Origin: Methylococcaceae bacterium
Lineage (GTDB): Bacteria > Pseudomonadota > Gammaproteobacteria > Methylococcales > Methylomonadaceae
Direction of reading: 5' to 3'
DNA length: 49,096 nucleotides
Assembly (NCBI GenBank): GCA_021736705.1
Contig: JAIPFI010000004.1
Coordinates: forward strand, 1-49,096
In this document: positions 17,973 to 28,343 of the stretch, in pieces
Position numbering within the stretch: position 1 is the stretch's first letter
Layout of the letters: each line of letters begins with the position of its first letter
Position numbers and translations under genes: made by a program
Notes under the pieces: generated by a model
What the model saw: only the letters and a program-made list of their open reading frames with translations
Told to the model about the DNA's origin: nothing
Databases searched by the model: none

Positions 17973-19484
17973 TTAGCTAGCTATCAGTTTAAATTTGGCG
18001 CGGGCTAAATATTCAGCTTCTTGATTAAGATCGGCTTGAGTTAAGGGTGCATTATCTAGCCAACCTGAAGGGAATTCTAAGCGAACCATATTAGTCGTCA
18101 ATGTGATTTTGAAATCGGGCAGATCAGTATTGCTACGGTTGCGCTGTAGCAGTACAGCCAGCCTTAATATAATAATCATATAACTCGCATTTTTATTCCA
18201 GGGCGCATGCAGTTCGGCAATTTTTTTGGTAGGAATTTTTCGGCGATGGGCAGCAATAATAACTGAAAGTAGAGTTTGGTCTTGTTGAGAAAAACCGGCC
18301 AAATCACCGTGTTTAATAATGTAAGCGCCGTGTTTGTTATATTGGCTATGGGCAATATTGCGGCCAATTTCATGCAAATCAGCGGCCCAATTTAAGTATT
18401 GACTCATCAGTTTGGTTTGCGCACCTAAAAAAGGGCGGGATTGTTCTAATATATTGGTAATGGTATTTTTGACTAATTCTGCTTGCTGAGTATCGGTATG
18501 ATATTGCGTAGCTAAGATATTAACGGTGTCTGAGCGCACGTCATGATTCGATATTTGGCCTAAATAGTCGTGGATCAAGCCTTCACGGAGTGCGCCATCA
18601 GAAACACTCATTTGCTGTATGCCTAAGGTTTGGAATGTGGCATATAAAATGGCGAGCCCTCCCATAAATACAGGTAGGCGTTCTTCGTCTAACTCGGGTA
18701 ATTTAATTTCAGAAAAATGCTTACAAGCAAGTACGTGATCTTTGAGCTTTTCTAAGCCTTGCTGGGTAATGCCGTCATTACTCCACTGGCTGGCAGTGAT
18801 GACTTTAGAGATCGCACGAATACTGCCTGATGCCCCTATGGCCTCATCCCATTGACGGTTGTTGAAGGTCTTTTTATAACTGTTGAGTTGCTGGTTAACG
18901 AAGAGGGTAGCTTTTTGAAATTGGGCAGGACTGATAGTGCCGTCAGTAAAGAAGCGGTTACTAACCGTAACGCAGCCCATGCGCAGGCTTTCTTTCTGGG
19001 CGGGGGTTGTATTCGTACCAATAATATATTCTGTGCTACCACCGCCAATATCCATAACAAATCGGCGGTTTGCATTGCTTTGTAAGCTACGAGCAACGCC
19101 TTGATAAATTAATCGGGCTTCTTCTATTCCCGAAATAATATGGATTGGATAACCTAACGCGCGTTCTGCTTTGGCCAAAAATTGCTCGGCATTTTTGGCT
19201 GTGCGTAAAGTATTGGTACCAACGATGCGGACATTATTTTCAGGGAAATTCTGAATGCGCTGACCAAAGCGCTCTAAACAAGCAAGCGCGCGCTGTTGGG
19301 TTGCTTCATCAAGGATGTTTTTGTTATTTAAGCCTGATGCCAGGCGCACCATTTCTTTGAGACGGTCGATCGTTTGTAATTGTCCGTCTTTTATACTGCA
19401 AATAATCATGTGAAAACTATTGGAGCCAAGGTCAACAGCGGCAATAAGTTCAGGGGCTTGTTCTAGTTCAGCGCTTTCTGTCAT
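17973..19484 (-). CDS. ppx: Exopolyphosphatase / Ppx-GppA family
   Basis: AAVDLGSNSFHMIICS, RFVMDIGGGSTEYIIG, GRNIAHSQYNKHGAYIIKHGDLAGFS. Confidence 0.93.
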   Translation of the reverse strand: MTESAELEQAPELIAAVDLGSNSFHMIICSIKDGQLQTIDRLKEMVRLASGLNNKNILDEATQQRALACLERFGQRIQNFPENNVRIVGTNTLRTAKNAEQFLAKAERALGYPIHIISGIEEARLIYQGVARSLQSNANRRFVMDIGGGSTEYIIGTNTTPAQKESLRMGCVTVSNRFFTDGTISPAQFQKATLFVNQQLNSYKKTFNNRQWDEAIGASGSIRAISKVITASQWSNDGITQQGLEKLKDHVLACKHFSEIKLPELDEERLPVFMGGLAILYATFQTLGIQQMSVSDGALREGLIHDYLGQISNHDVRSDTVNILATQYHTDTQQAELVKNTITNILEQSRPFLGAQTKLMSQYLNWAADLHEIGRNIAHSQYNKHGAYIIKHGDLAGFSQQDQTLLSVIIAAHRRKIPTKKIAELHAPWNKNASYMIIILRLAVLLQRNRSNTDLPDFKITLTTNMVRLEFPSGWLDNAPLTQADLNQEAEYLARAKFKLIAS

Positions 19485-19719
19485 TTGTTTTTATAGTGTA
19501 GTTGGATTATCTGCTAAAATTACTCGTATTTTTTGCAGAAGCATTGGCTTAATCGGTACTCTAACATAGCCGATAATGTACCTTATTTAGTGGGATTCGT
19601 TAAGTGTTGATGTTGGCTTATTGGGTAATAAGTGTGAAATAGTTTGCTGGTTTTATCTATCAAGGCGTAGGACGAACTTTAGTCCGTTACTGCTGGGGTA
19701 GGGCTTGTTATTTGTGATA

Positions 19720-19800
19720 AGGAATGTGCATGAAATAACGTCTTTATCTTTGGAGCGCAGGCAGCTTGCTAGCTAAAGGTGGACGAACTGTCCGCATTTC
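19720..19800 (+). repeat. Dispersed repeat copy 1
   Basis: aggaatgtgcatgaaataacgtctttatctttggagcgcaggcagcttgc... closely matches 46063-46144. Confidence 0.8.
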
Positions 19801-19910
19801 TACAAAAAATAAGTTGACTCAGTTTTTTTAGCTATATTTCTAAGCGGATTTAAAGTCCGCTCTAGCGTTATTTCATATATGTTTGTTGTGTTTTTCTTGA
19901 TAGGATTTTA

Positions 19911-20831
19911 ATGAAGGCTTTATCTATTCGTAATTTAAAGAAAACCTATGCTAATGGTCTTGTTGCGATTAAGGGCATTGACTTAGATGTTGACGAGGGA
20001 GATTTCTTCGCTTTGCTAGGCCCGAATGGCGCGGGAAAATCGACCACGATTGGTATTATCAGTTCACTGGTTAATGCGAGTAGCGGGGACGTGCAGATTT
20101 TCGATGCGGATTTAAAGCGTAATACGCAATTGGCAAAAAGTTATATAGGTTTAGTTCCGCAGGAAGTGAATTTTAATCAATTTGAAACAGCACGTAATAT
20201 CGTTATGAATCAGGCGGGCTACTATGGTATGCCGCGTAAAGAGGCGAAATTACAAACAGAGCGCTGTTTGAAACTGATGCATTTATGGGATCAGCGCGAT
20301 ACCGTATCGCGACGCTTATCAGGCGGCATGAAGCGGCGAGTCATGATTGCCCGCGCTTTGGTGCATAAGCCTAGACTGTTGATTTTAGATGAGCCCACTG
20401 CCGGTGTGGATATAGAAATACGGCGTTCGATGTGGGCAACCATGAAACAGGTCAATGAGCAGGGGACAACCATTATTTTGACCACGCATTATTTGGAAGA
20501 AGCAGAGAATTTATGCCGTAATATCGCCATTATCAATCATGGTGAAATTGTCGAAAATACCGATATGCAGAGTTTATTGGCGCGTTTAAATGAAGAGCAT
20601 TTTATTTGTGATTTAAGAAGGCCTTTAAACGACCTGCCAAAGGTCGAGGGCTATCAAATCGAACGTCTTAATACTTTACAATTAACTATCTCAGTGCCTA
20701 AAGCTTTAGGTTTAAGTAAGTTGTTTCATGACTTATCAGAGCAACATATTGATATTGTTAGTTTGAAAAATAAGTCTAATCGTTTAGAGCAGTTGTTTTT
20801 GGATTTGGTTGATCAGGGAAAAAATCCATAG
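19911..20831 (+). CDS. ABC transporter ATP-binding protein (YadG-like)
   Basis: GPNGAGKSTT, LSGGMKRRVMIARAL, LLILDEPTAGVD. Confidence 0.93.
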   Translation: MKALSIRNLKKTYANGLVAIKGIDLDVDEGDFFALLGPNGAGKSTTIGIISSLVNASSGDVQIFDADLKRNTQLAKSYIGLVPQEVNFNQFETARNIVMNQAGYYGMPRKEAKLQTERCLKLMHLWDQRDTVSRRLSGGMKRRVMIARALVHKPRLLILDEPTAGVDIEIRRSMWATMKQVNEQGTTIILTTHYLEEAENLCRNIAIINHGEIVENTDMQSLLARLNEEHFICDLRRPLNDLPKVEGYQIERLNTLQLTISVPKALGLSKLFHDLSEQHIDIVSLKNKSNRLEQLFLDLVDQGKNP

Positions 20832-20849
20832 ACTTCATTGGGTAAAAAT

Positions 20850-20912
20850 GTAGGGCGGTGCTTTAGCCCGCTTGTTAAACGCACTATAAGGCGGGCTAAA
20901 GCGCTGCCCTAC
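20850..20912. terminator. Large inverted repeat, terminator or REP-like
   Basis: gtagggcggtgctttagcccgc ... gcgggctaaagcgctgccctac. Confidence 0.7.
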
Positions 20913-20953
20913 CAATGTTGTTATTTATTTTTTCTTGTTTCCAAATTCTATCT

Positions 20954-21010
20954 GGAGTGCAATAGCTTCAGCTATTGCTGGTTCGGAAATAGCTAAAGCT
21001 CTTTCACTCC
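20954..21010. repeat. Imperfect palindromic repeat upstream of mutL
   Basis: ggagtgcaatagcttcagctattg ... aatagctaaagctctttcactcc. Confidence 0.7.
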
Positions 21011-21070
21011 TATTATTCGTCTCGTCTTACAATGGACGCCGTTTTTTTAAAATAGCACACGAGTTTATTT

Positions 21071-22924
21071 ATGCGCATTTATGCTTTACCGCCACAATTA
21101 GTTAATCAAATTGCCGCTGGCGAAGTGGTCGAACGACCGGCTTCAGTGATTAAAGAATTGGTGGAAAACTGTTTTGATGCGGGTTCAAGCAGTATTTTGG
21201 TGGAAGTAGAGCAGGGCGGCGCGCGCTTAATTAAGATTAGAGATAATGGCTGTGGTATCGAAAAAGAGGATTTACCTTTAGCTCTATCACGCCATGCGAC
21301 CAGTAAAATTCAATCTTTGCAAGATTTAGAGCAAGTCATGACCATGGGTTTTCGTGGCGAGGCTTTACCGAGTATTAGCTCGGTTTCGCGCTTAACGCTG
21401 ATTTCTCGGGTTGCCGGAGAGGATTGTGCATGGCGCGTGCAAGCTGATGGTACCGAAGAGGAGTTAGATCCACAGCCTGATCCGCATCCTTTAGGCACGA
21501 CCATTGAGGTGTGTGATTTGTTTTATAACACACCGGCACGGCGTAAATTTTTAAAAAGTGATAAAACTGAGTTTACGCATATTGAAACCTTATTAAAGCG
21601 CATGGCTTTAAGTCGTTTTGATGTGGCCTTTGAGTTGAAACATAACCAACGCGAAATTTTTAATTTTAAAATTGCCCAAACGCAGGCGGAGAAAGAGCAG
21701 CGTATTGCGCATATTTTTGGTTCTGCTTTTTTAGAAAATTCTGTGCCTCTGGATTTTTCTGCATCGGGTATGCGTTTGCATGGCTGGGTAGGTTTGCCGA
21801 CTTTTTCGCGTAGCCAGCAAGATATGCAGTATTTTTATGTCAATGGCCGCTTAGTTAAAGATCGTTTGGTTAGTCATGCGATTAAGCAGGCCTATCAGGA
21901 TGTGCTTTATCATGGCCGGCATCCGGTTTATGTGCTGTATTTAGAGTTAGATCCTAGTTTTGTTGATGTTAATGCGCACCCGCAAAAATTAGAAGTGCGT
22001 TTTCGTGAAGGGCGTACGGTGCATGACTTTTTATTTAAAGCCTTGCATCGCTCTTTAGCAGATGTCAGGCCGCAAGCGTCTGAGCCTAAAGTAGACTCAG
22101 AAGCTATGGATATGGCGCGTCCTGCGGTGCAGACGGTGGTCGATTTTCAGCCCTTGCCAGCCACAGAAGCTAAGCCTACTATTGCGCGGCAAAGTTATCA
22201 GCCATCTGCCTCTCCACGACAATCAGCATTGCCTTTGAATGTAGATGCGCAGATTGAGGCTTATACTAAGTTAGTTGCTCCTTCTGTTGCTTCCGATATA
22301 CAAGAGCCTAGAGTGTCAAATATAAGCAGCACTGAGCTAGAGCTACCTTTAGGTTATGCAGTAGCGCATTTGCATGATGTGTATATTCTCACGGAAACTA
22401 AGAACGGCATTGTTTTGGTAGATGCCCATGCGGCGCATGAGCGGGTTACCTATGAGCGCTTTAAAACTCAATATCATCAAGGATCAGTGCCTTCGCAGCC
22501 CTTATTATTGCCTGTGCAGGTGCGAGTCAATAGTGCTGAGGCAGATTTAGCGGATGACCAACAAGCCTTTTTTATGAGCTTGGGTTTTGAATTAAATCGT
22601 ATGGGCGAGGAGATGATTGTTATTCGTGCTATACCCGCGTTGTTGTCTGGGACTGATGTGGCCTTATTAGTTAAAGATGTCTTGGCGGATATTATTGAGC
22701 ATGGCATGAGCCAGCGTGTTGAGCAAAGCTGTAATGAAATTTTATCGACTATTGCTTGTCATGGTTCAGTGCGCGCCAATCGGCGTTTAAGCGTGCCGGA
22801 AATGAATGTGCTATTACGTGATATGGAAAAAACCGAACGCAGTGGACAGTGTAATCATGGTCGCCCGACGTGGGTGGAGTTGAGTAAAAAAGAACTGGAT
22901 AAGCTGTTTTTGCGTGGGCAGTGA
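21071..22924 (+). CDS. mutL: DNA mismatch repair protein MutL
   Basis: LPPQLVNQIAAGEVVERPASVIKELVENCFDAG; GFRGEALPSISSVS; ACHGSVRANR. Confidence 0.98.
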   Translation: MRIYALPPQLVNQIAAGEVVERPASVIKELVENCFDAGSSSILVEVEQGGARLIKIRDNGCGIEKEDLPLALSRHATSKIQSLQDLEQVMTMGFRGEALPSISSVSRLTLISRVAGEDCAWRVQADGTEEELDPQPDPHPLGTTIEVCDLFYNTPARRKFLKSDKTEFTHIETLLKRMALSRFDVAFELKHNQREIFNFKIAQTQAEKEQRIAHIFGSAFLENSVPLDFSASGMRLHGWVGLPTFSRSQQDMQYFYVNGRLVKDRLVSHAIKQAYQDVLYHGRHPVYVLYLELDPSFVDVNAHPQKLEVRFREGRTVHDFLFKALHRSLADVRPQASEPKVDSEAMDMARPAVQTVVDFQPLPATEAKPTIARQSYQPSASPRQSALPLNVDAQIEAYTKLVAPSVASDIQEPRVSNISSTELELPLGYAVAHLHDVYILTETKNGIVLVDAHAAHERVTYERFKTQYHQGSVPSQPLLLPVQVRVNSAEADLADDQQAFFMSLGFELNRMGEEMIVIRAIPALLSGTDVALLVKDVLADIIEHGMSQRVEQSCNEILSTIACHGSVRANRRLSVPEMNVLLRDMEKTERSGQCNHGRPTWVELSKKELDKLFLRGQ

Positions 22925-23047
22925 GATAGATATTGTTTTGCTGAATTAGGCATAACATACTTTTTGCATGTCAAAATGGCGCTTTAAATTTTGCCAATGA
23001 GAGTCAAAAATGCCAACTACATTAGCGCGTATTACGGAATGAAATTT

Positions 23048-23557
23048 ATGAATAAAAAAATATTATTATTAGCTTTATTATGTATAAATCAGCCTGCATT
23101 TTCTGATGGGTCTGAATTTAATGCCAGCAGTGGCGCATTGTTTATACCTACGGTCATCATAGGTAATCAGTTAATTTATGATGCAAAATTGCAGCTTAAC
23201 TCAGAAGGGCTGTTTTCAGTTTCATCTTACAATGCCACAAAGGAAAAGAGTTCGGAATCGACAGAGCCTTTACTTATTAGTGGTTCTGGCGTGGTGGAAA
23301 AAAACCTTCCTGACGATATTGACGGTAGTCGGCATCAAAAATTTATTCTTAAATTGGCGTCAGGACAAACTGTTTTAATCTCACACAATATTGATTTAGC
23401 CCCTAGAATTAATTCACTAGCCGTAGGAAATACCGTTGAATTCTATGGTGAATATGTCTGGAATTCCAAAGGTGGATTAGTGCATTGGACGCATCATGAT
23501 CCCAGCGGAATTCATGAAAGTGGTTGGTTAAAACATGCGGGTATAGTTTACCGATAG
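23048..23557 (+). CDS. DUF3465-like secreted protein
   Basis: [19 protein letters not shown] signal peptide; [29 protein letters not shown]...[19 protein letters not shown]. Confidence 0.8.
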   Translation: MNKKILLLALLCINQPAFSDGSEFNASSGALFIPTVIIGNQLIYDAKLQLNSEGLFSVSSYNATKEKSSESTEPLLISGSGVVEKNLPDDIDGSRHQKFILKLASGQTVLISHNIDLAPRINSLAVGNTVEFYGEYVWNSKGGLVHWTHHDPSGIHESGWLKHAGIVYR

Positions 23558-23568
23558 GGTGTTTTCGT

Positions 23569-24510
23569 ATGACTACATTTTCCCCCGCTATTTTTCTTAT
23601 GGGCCCAACGGCTTCCGGTAAAACCGCTTTGTCGGTGCAGTTAGCGCAAAAATTAAATGCGGAAATCATTAGTGTTGATTCCGCGTTAGTTTTTAAAGGC
23701 ATGGATATAGGTACGGCCAAGCCGACTTTAGAAGAAAGGGCGGGAATTCCACATTATTTAATTGATATTTTAGATCCAGCGGAAAGTTTTTCTACGGGCG
23801 CTTTTAGGCGGCAAGCTCTGGCATTAATGGCGGATATTACAGCGCGTGGTAAAGTGCCTTTATTGGTCGGTGGTACCATGCTGTATTTTAATGCTTTGTT
23901 TCATGGCTTGGCTCAGCTACCGAGTGCCGATGATGCATTGCGTGCACAACTTGATGCACAGGCGCAAGCCATCGGCAAAGAGGCTATGCATGCCAAATTG
24001 CAATTAGTTGATCCGGTTGCTGCGGCGCGTATTCATCCGAATGATCCGCAGCGCGTACAGCGTGCTTTGGAAGTGTATGAATTGACCGGTAAGTCGATGA
24101 CGCAATTACATGCCGAAGCGCAGGCTGAAGACATACCGTATCAAAAAATTAAGCTGATTATTGCGCCACGGGACAGAGCGGTTTTACATGAGAAAATTGC
24201 TTTGCGTTTTAAGCACATGTTGCAACAGGGCTTGGTTGCTGAAGTTGAGGCTTTGTATAGTCGCGGTGATTTAACGGTGCAAATGCCGTCTGTACGGGCA
24301 GTAGGCTATCGTCAAGTATGGTCTTATTTGGACGGTGAAATTAACGCTGAAGAAATGCAGGAAACAGGGGTTATTGCGACACGTCAGCTAGCTAAGCGAC
24401 AATTTACTTGGTTACGCCGGGAGGTGGATGCGTACAGATTTTATACCGAAGAGCAGAATGTTTTTAGTGCTGTATTGGCGTCAGTACAAGAACAAATGAA
24501 TGGGCTTTAG
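23569..24510 (+). CDS. miaA: tRNA dimethylallyltransferase
   Basis: [45 protein letters not shown]. Confidence 0.97.
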   Translation: MTTFSPAIFLMGPTASGKTALSVQLAQKLNAEIISVDSALVFKGMDIGTAKPTLEERAGIPHYLIDILDPAESFSTGAFRRQALALMADITARGKVPLLVGGTMLYFNALFHGLAQLPSADDALRAQLDAQAQAIGKEAMHAKLQLVDPVAAARIHPNDPQRVQRALEVYELTGKSMTQLHAEAQAEDIPYQKIKLIIAPRDRAVLHEKIALRFKHMLQQGLVAEVEALYSRGDLTVQMPSVRAVGYRQVWSYLDGEINAEEMQETGVIATRQLAKRQFTWLRREVDAYRFYTEEQNVFSAVLASVQEQMNGL

Positions 24511-24564
24511 TTTTACGTCTGTATCGCAAGCTGCATGCAGATATTTTTATAAAGGTTGAACATT

Positions 24565-25146
24565 ATGATGAGAAAAATTGCTTTAATAGTTAAGGGCTTG
24601 TTGTTAGGGGTTTTGCTAGCTGGCTGTGCAGCGACGGAGCTTGTTTCAGAAAATAATATGCAAACTGCATTTGTGACGGTGCATCATTCTATCTTGCATA
24701 TTTCTATGCCAGCGACTTATCGGTGGTCTGATGGATTTATGCAGCAATCGAAGGTGGATATGATAGAAAATGTGCCTATGCAGGATTTATTAAAGCAAGG
24801 CATAGAGCAAGAAATGCAGCGTAAAGGCTACAGGCAAGTGATGCAAACTGAACAGGCAGATATTAATATAAGCTTTGCTGCGGCCTTAACCTCGGCACTG
24901 GATGATCAGCAAATCCAGAAGCAATATGGATTGGTACCTGGCTTAATGGTTAACCCGCTGAATCCGCAGCGTTACGAAAAAGGAACTTTGATTTTTGATG
25001 TGCTGAATCCACAGACAAATAAACTGGCATGGCGCACCGCAGGGCAAGCGTTGGCTAGCTTGGAAGACATTCCTTTGGCAGAGAGGAAGGCAAGAATTCA
25101 GGTTTTTGTAAAAAAAATGTTGGCATTTTTGCCTGAAAAGGAATAA
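24565..25146 (+). CDS. DUF4136-like lipoprotein
   Basis: Lipobox LLAGC; YRW...QGIEQEMQRKGYRQV...ADINISF. Confidence 0.75.
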   Translation: MMRKIALIVKGLLLGVLLAGCAATELVSENNMQTAFVTVHHSILHISMPATYRWSDGFMQQSKVDMIENVPMQDLLKQGIEQEMQRKGYRQVMQTEQADINISFAAALTSALDDQQIQKQYGLVPGLMVNPLNPQRYEKGTLIFDVLNPQTNKLAWRTAGQALASLEDIPLAERKARIQVFVKKMLAFLPEKE

Positions 25147-25183
25147 AACAATACTTTAAATACTGATTTTCGGAGTTAGATAA

Positions 25184-25444
25184 ATGAAACAAGAATTTGA
25201 TGCACTATTAGAGAAATTAAAAGCTGAACGTGATGAAATGCAATTAAAGATGCATTTGGCTTCTATGGAAGTTAAAGAGGAGTTTTCTGAGGCTGAAGAA
25301 AAGTGGGATGTTGTAAAACGTAAAGCTAATGAAATTGCTGATGATTCAATAGAAACAACGGATGATTTTATTGCTGCGGCTAAAGTGGTCGGTGAAGAGT
25401 TGAAAGAAGCTTATCAACGTATTGCTAAGCGTATTAAAGATTAA
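25184..25444 (+). CDS. Small charged helical/coiled-coil protein
   Basis: 86 aa, Glu/Lys-rich heptad-like sequence, followed by a terminator. Confidence 0.7.
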   Translation: MKQEFDALLEKLKAERDEMQLKMHLASMEVKEEFSEAEEKWDVVKRKANEIADDSIETTDDFIAAAKVVGEELKEAYQRIAKRIKD

Positions 25445-25455
25445 TTGTTTCAAGC

Positions 25456-25478
25456 GGGGAAGAGGTTCTCTCTTCCCC
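25456..25478 (+). terminator. Rho-independent terminator
   Basis: ggggaagag-gttct-ctcttcccc followed by tattttctt. Confidence 0.75.
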
Positions 25479-25511
25479 TATTTTCTTATCCTTGTCGGGC
25501 GGGTGGGCAAG

Positions 25512-27830
25512 TTAGCTAGTTGGCCCATTCACATCTTCTGGATCACCTTCATAAGGTGTCGCATATTTACAGTCTTTTTGTGGGCAAACCTTTTCTGGAC
25601 CATGACGTTTGGTTGTTTTTAAAGTCAAAATAGGCCAGTCACACGCTGGGCAAGGTTCATTGACGGGGACATTCCAGAGAGCGTAATCGCACTTTGGGTA
25701 GTCTGAGCAAGAATAGAAAATCTTACCGAAACGTGATTTACGCTTTAAAATGCTGCCTTTTTTACATTTTGGGCATTCTACGCCAGTATCAAGCGGCTTT
25801 TCTAAGGGCTCAATGTGCTTACATTTTGGATAGGCACTACAGCCGATAAATTTTCCGTACTTTCCTGTTTTAAGCACTAAGTCAGATTCACAGCTCGGGC
25901 ATTTACGATCAGGGATAACTTCCGGTTCGTTGGTTTCTGTACCGTCATCATTTAAATTGCGCGTATAAGAGCAAGTAGGGTAATCGGTACAGCCGATAAA
26001 ACGACCATTGCGACCTAGGCGTATCGATAGCTGTTTGCCACATTCAGGACATTTTTCTTCAATGGCTTCTTGAGTGACATCTTTACGTTGTACAGATTCT
26101 TCTTTGTCATGAATAAGCGCGGTAAAGGGTTTCCAGAAGGCATGCATTAATGGAATCCATGCTTTTTCACCGCGTGAAACAGCATCTAAATCATCTTCTA
26201 AATTAGCGGTAAAATTATAATCCACATATTTTGTGAAGTGCTCGGTCAGAAATTTGGTAACAATACGGCCGACATCAGTAGGATGGAAGCGTTTAGTTTC
26301 TAAGGTTACATATTCACGATTTTGCAAGGTTGAAATAATCGACGCGTAGGTAGAAGGGCGACCAATGCCGTGTTCTTCCAGTGATTTGACTAAGCTTGCC
26401 TCGCTATAACGTGGTGGTGGCTCGGTGAAATGCTGATTAGTGACAATATCGTCTAAAGGAATAGATTGTCCTTCTTGCATGGGGGGTAAGAAAGTTTCTT
26501 TTTCACCATCTTCTTTGCTGTCATCTTGATTTTCTAAGTAGACCGCCATAAATCCCGGTTTGGCAATAACAGAGCCTGTTGCTCGAAAAATATGTAACTC
26601 ACTACCGGCCTGTAAATCAACCGAGACCGTATTGATGGTCGCGTGGATCATTTGACAGGCAATCGTGCGCTTCCAAATTAAATCATATAATTTGAATTGA
26701 TCGCTAGTCAGGTGTGCTTTTAAGCTGGCTGGTGTTTGCTGGGCTAGCGTTGGGCGGATAGCTTCGTGCGCTTCTTGAGCGTTTTTAGATTTAGTTTTAA
26801 ACGTGCGCGCTTCTTTAGGAAGTTGATTTGCACCGTATTTTTCGCTGATTAATGCGCGAATATTTTCTAATGCTTCTGCGGCTAAGTTCACCGAGTCCGT
26901 ACGCATATAGGTAATTAAACCAGCTGCTTCGCCGCCACCAATATCCATTCCTTCATAAAGTTGCTGAGCAACCATCATGGTACGCTTGGTGGTAAAGCCT
27001 AATTTATGTGCAGCTTCTTGCTGTAAAGTTGAGGTGATAAACGGAGGCGCAGGATTGCGTTTGCGCTGTTTTTTCTCTAGCTTGCTAACCAGTAAAGTAC
27101 CATCGGCTGCAGCAAGTAAGGTTTGTTTTGCTGCTTGCGCTGTTTCATCGTTCTCAATACTAAATTGGCTGAGTTTTTCGCCATTATAATGGGTTAACTT
27201 GGCTTTAAATGCTTGTTTTTCTTGGGTTAATTTTGCTGTTATTGTCCAGTATTCGCGCGTTTTAAACGCTTCAATTTCCAGTTCACGCTCAACAATCATG
27301 CGTAACGCAGGACTTTGTACGCGTCCTGCTGATAGACCACGGCGAATTTTTTTCCACAATAAAGGCGATAAATTAAAACCGACTAGATAATCCAAGGCTC
27401 TACGCGCTTGTTGAGCATCAACCAGATTAATAGCAATTTCACCGGGATTTTCTATCGCATGAGTAACGGCTTTTTTAGTGATTTCATGAAAGACGACGCG
27501 ATGTACAGTTTTATCTTTAAGCAATTTTTTATCTTTAAGCATTTCCAGTAAGTGCCACGAAATTGCTTCTCCCTCTCTATCAGGATCGGTTGCGAGATAA
27601 AGTGTGTCGGCACCTTTAAGTGCTTTAGTAATGGCTTGTACGTGGCGTTGATTGCGCTCTTGTACTTGATACTTCATCGCGAAGTCATTGTTCGGGTCAA
27701 CCGCACCTTCTTTGGGGATTAAGTCGCGTAAATGCCCGTAAGAGGCGAGAACTTGAAAATCTTTGCCTAGATATTTTTCTATGGTCTTGGATTTTGCTGG
27801 TGATTCTACGATGATTAAGTTTTTGCTCAT
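25512..27830 (-). CDS. topA: DNA topoisomerase I
   Basis: MSKNLIIVESPAKSKTIEKYLG; TYMRTDSVNL; C-terminal zinc-ribbon repeats. Confidence 0.98.
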   Translation of the reverse strand: MSKNLIIVESPAKSKTIEKYLGKDFQVLASYGHLRDLIPKEGAVDPNNDFAMKYQVQERNQRHVQAITKALKGADTLYLATDPDREGEAISWHLLEMLKDKKLLKDKTVHRVVFHEITKKAVTHAIENPGEIAINLVDAQQARRALDYLVGFNLSPLLWKKIRRGLSAGRVQSPALRMIVERELEIEAFKTREYWTITAKLTQEKQAFKAKLTHYNGEKLSQFSIENDETAQAAKQTLLAAADGTLLVSKLEKKQRKRNPAPPFITSTLQQEAAHKLGFTTKRTMMVAQQLYEGMDIGGGEAAGLITYMRTDSVNLAAEALENIRALISEKYGANQLPKEARTFKTKSKNAQEAHEAIRPTLAQQTPASLKAHLTSDQFKLYDLIWKRTIACQMIHATINTVSVDLQAGSELHIFRATGSVIAKPGFMAVYLENQDDSKEDGEKETFLPPMQEGQSIPLDDIVTNQHFTEPPPRYSEASLVKSLEEHGIGRPSTYASIISTLQNREYVTLETKRFHPTDVGRIVTKFLTEHFTKYVDYNFTANLEDDLDAVSRGEKAWIPLMHAFWKPFTALIHDKEESVQRKDVTQEAIEEKCPECGKQLSIRLGRNGRFIGCTDYPTCSYTRNLNDDGTETNEPEVIPDRKCPSCESDLVLKTGKYGKFIGCSAYPKCKHIEPLEKPLDTGVECPKCKKGSILKRKSRFGKIFYSCSDYPKCDYALWNVPVNEPCPACDWPILTLKTTKRHGPEKVCPQKDCKYATPYEGDPEDVNGPTS

Positions 27831-27848
27831 GCTATGAGGTGACTAATA

Positions 27849-28316
27849 TTAATTTAAAAAAGCAGTTTCATCTTGATAGATGATGTTTTCCATGTGAGCA
27901 ATGGCAAGCTCTTCATCAGATTGGCTTAATAATACGATTAAGGCGATCCATTTAAGTTCATCTATTGATATTTCTTTGTGCTCTATTACCATGGCACTGT
28001 CTATTACCAGTTCGCGTGTGACCGGTGTAAGAATATCTAAGCGCTGTAAAAAATAAATAAAGTTACGACATTCTAAATCAAGCTTCTGATTTTCTTTTGC
28101 GCAAAAAACCCGGAAATTTTTATCGGATTTGAACATGGGTTCTTCTTGCTGGGCAAGCGTATCCAACCATTCAAATGCTTTAATAATATTTTTAGAATTA
28201 AAGCCAGCCGCCTTAAGTTCTGTTTTTAATATGTCTGTATCGGCCTCAATGTCTAACTCATTATCTATATAATTTTCAAAGAGATAGATTAGTACGTCAA
28301 AGATATCTTCATTCAT
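27849..28316 (-). CDS. smg: Smg family protein (DUF494)
   Basis: MNEDIFDVLIYLFENYID...; located between dprA and topA. Confidence 0.9.
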   Translation of the reverse strand: MNEDIFDVLIYLFENYIDNELDIEADTDILKTELKAAGFNSKNIIKAFEWLDTLAQQEEPMFKSDKNFRVFCAKENQKLDLECRNFIYFLQRLDILTPVTRELVIDSAMVIEHKEISIDELKWIALIVLLSQSDEELAIAHMENIIYQDETAFLN

Positions 28317-28343
28317 TAATAGTCCTATTTGTGGGCTTTTAGC

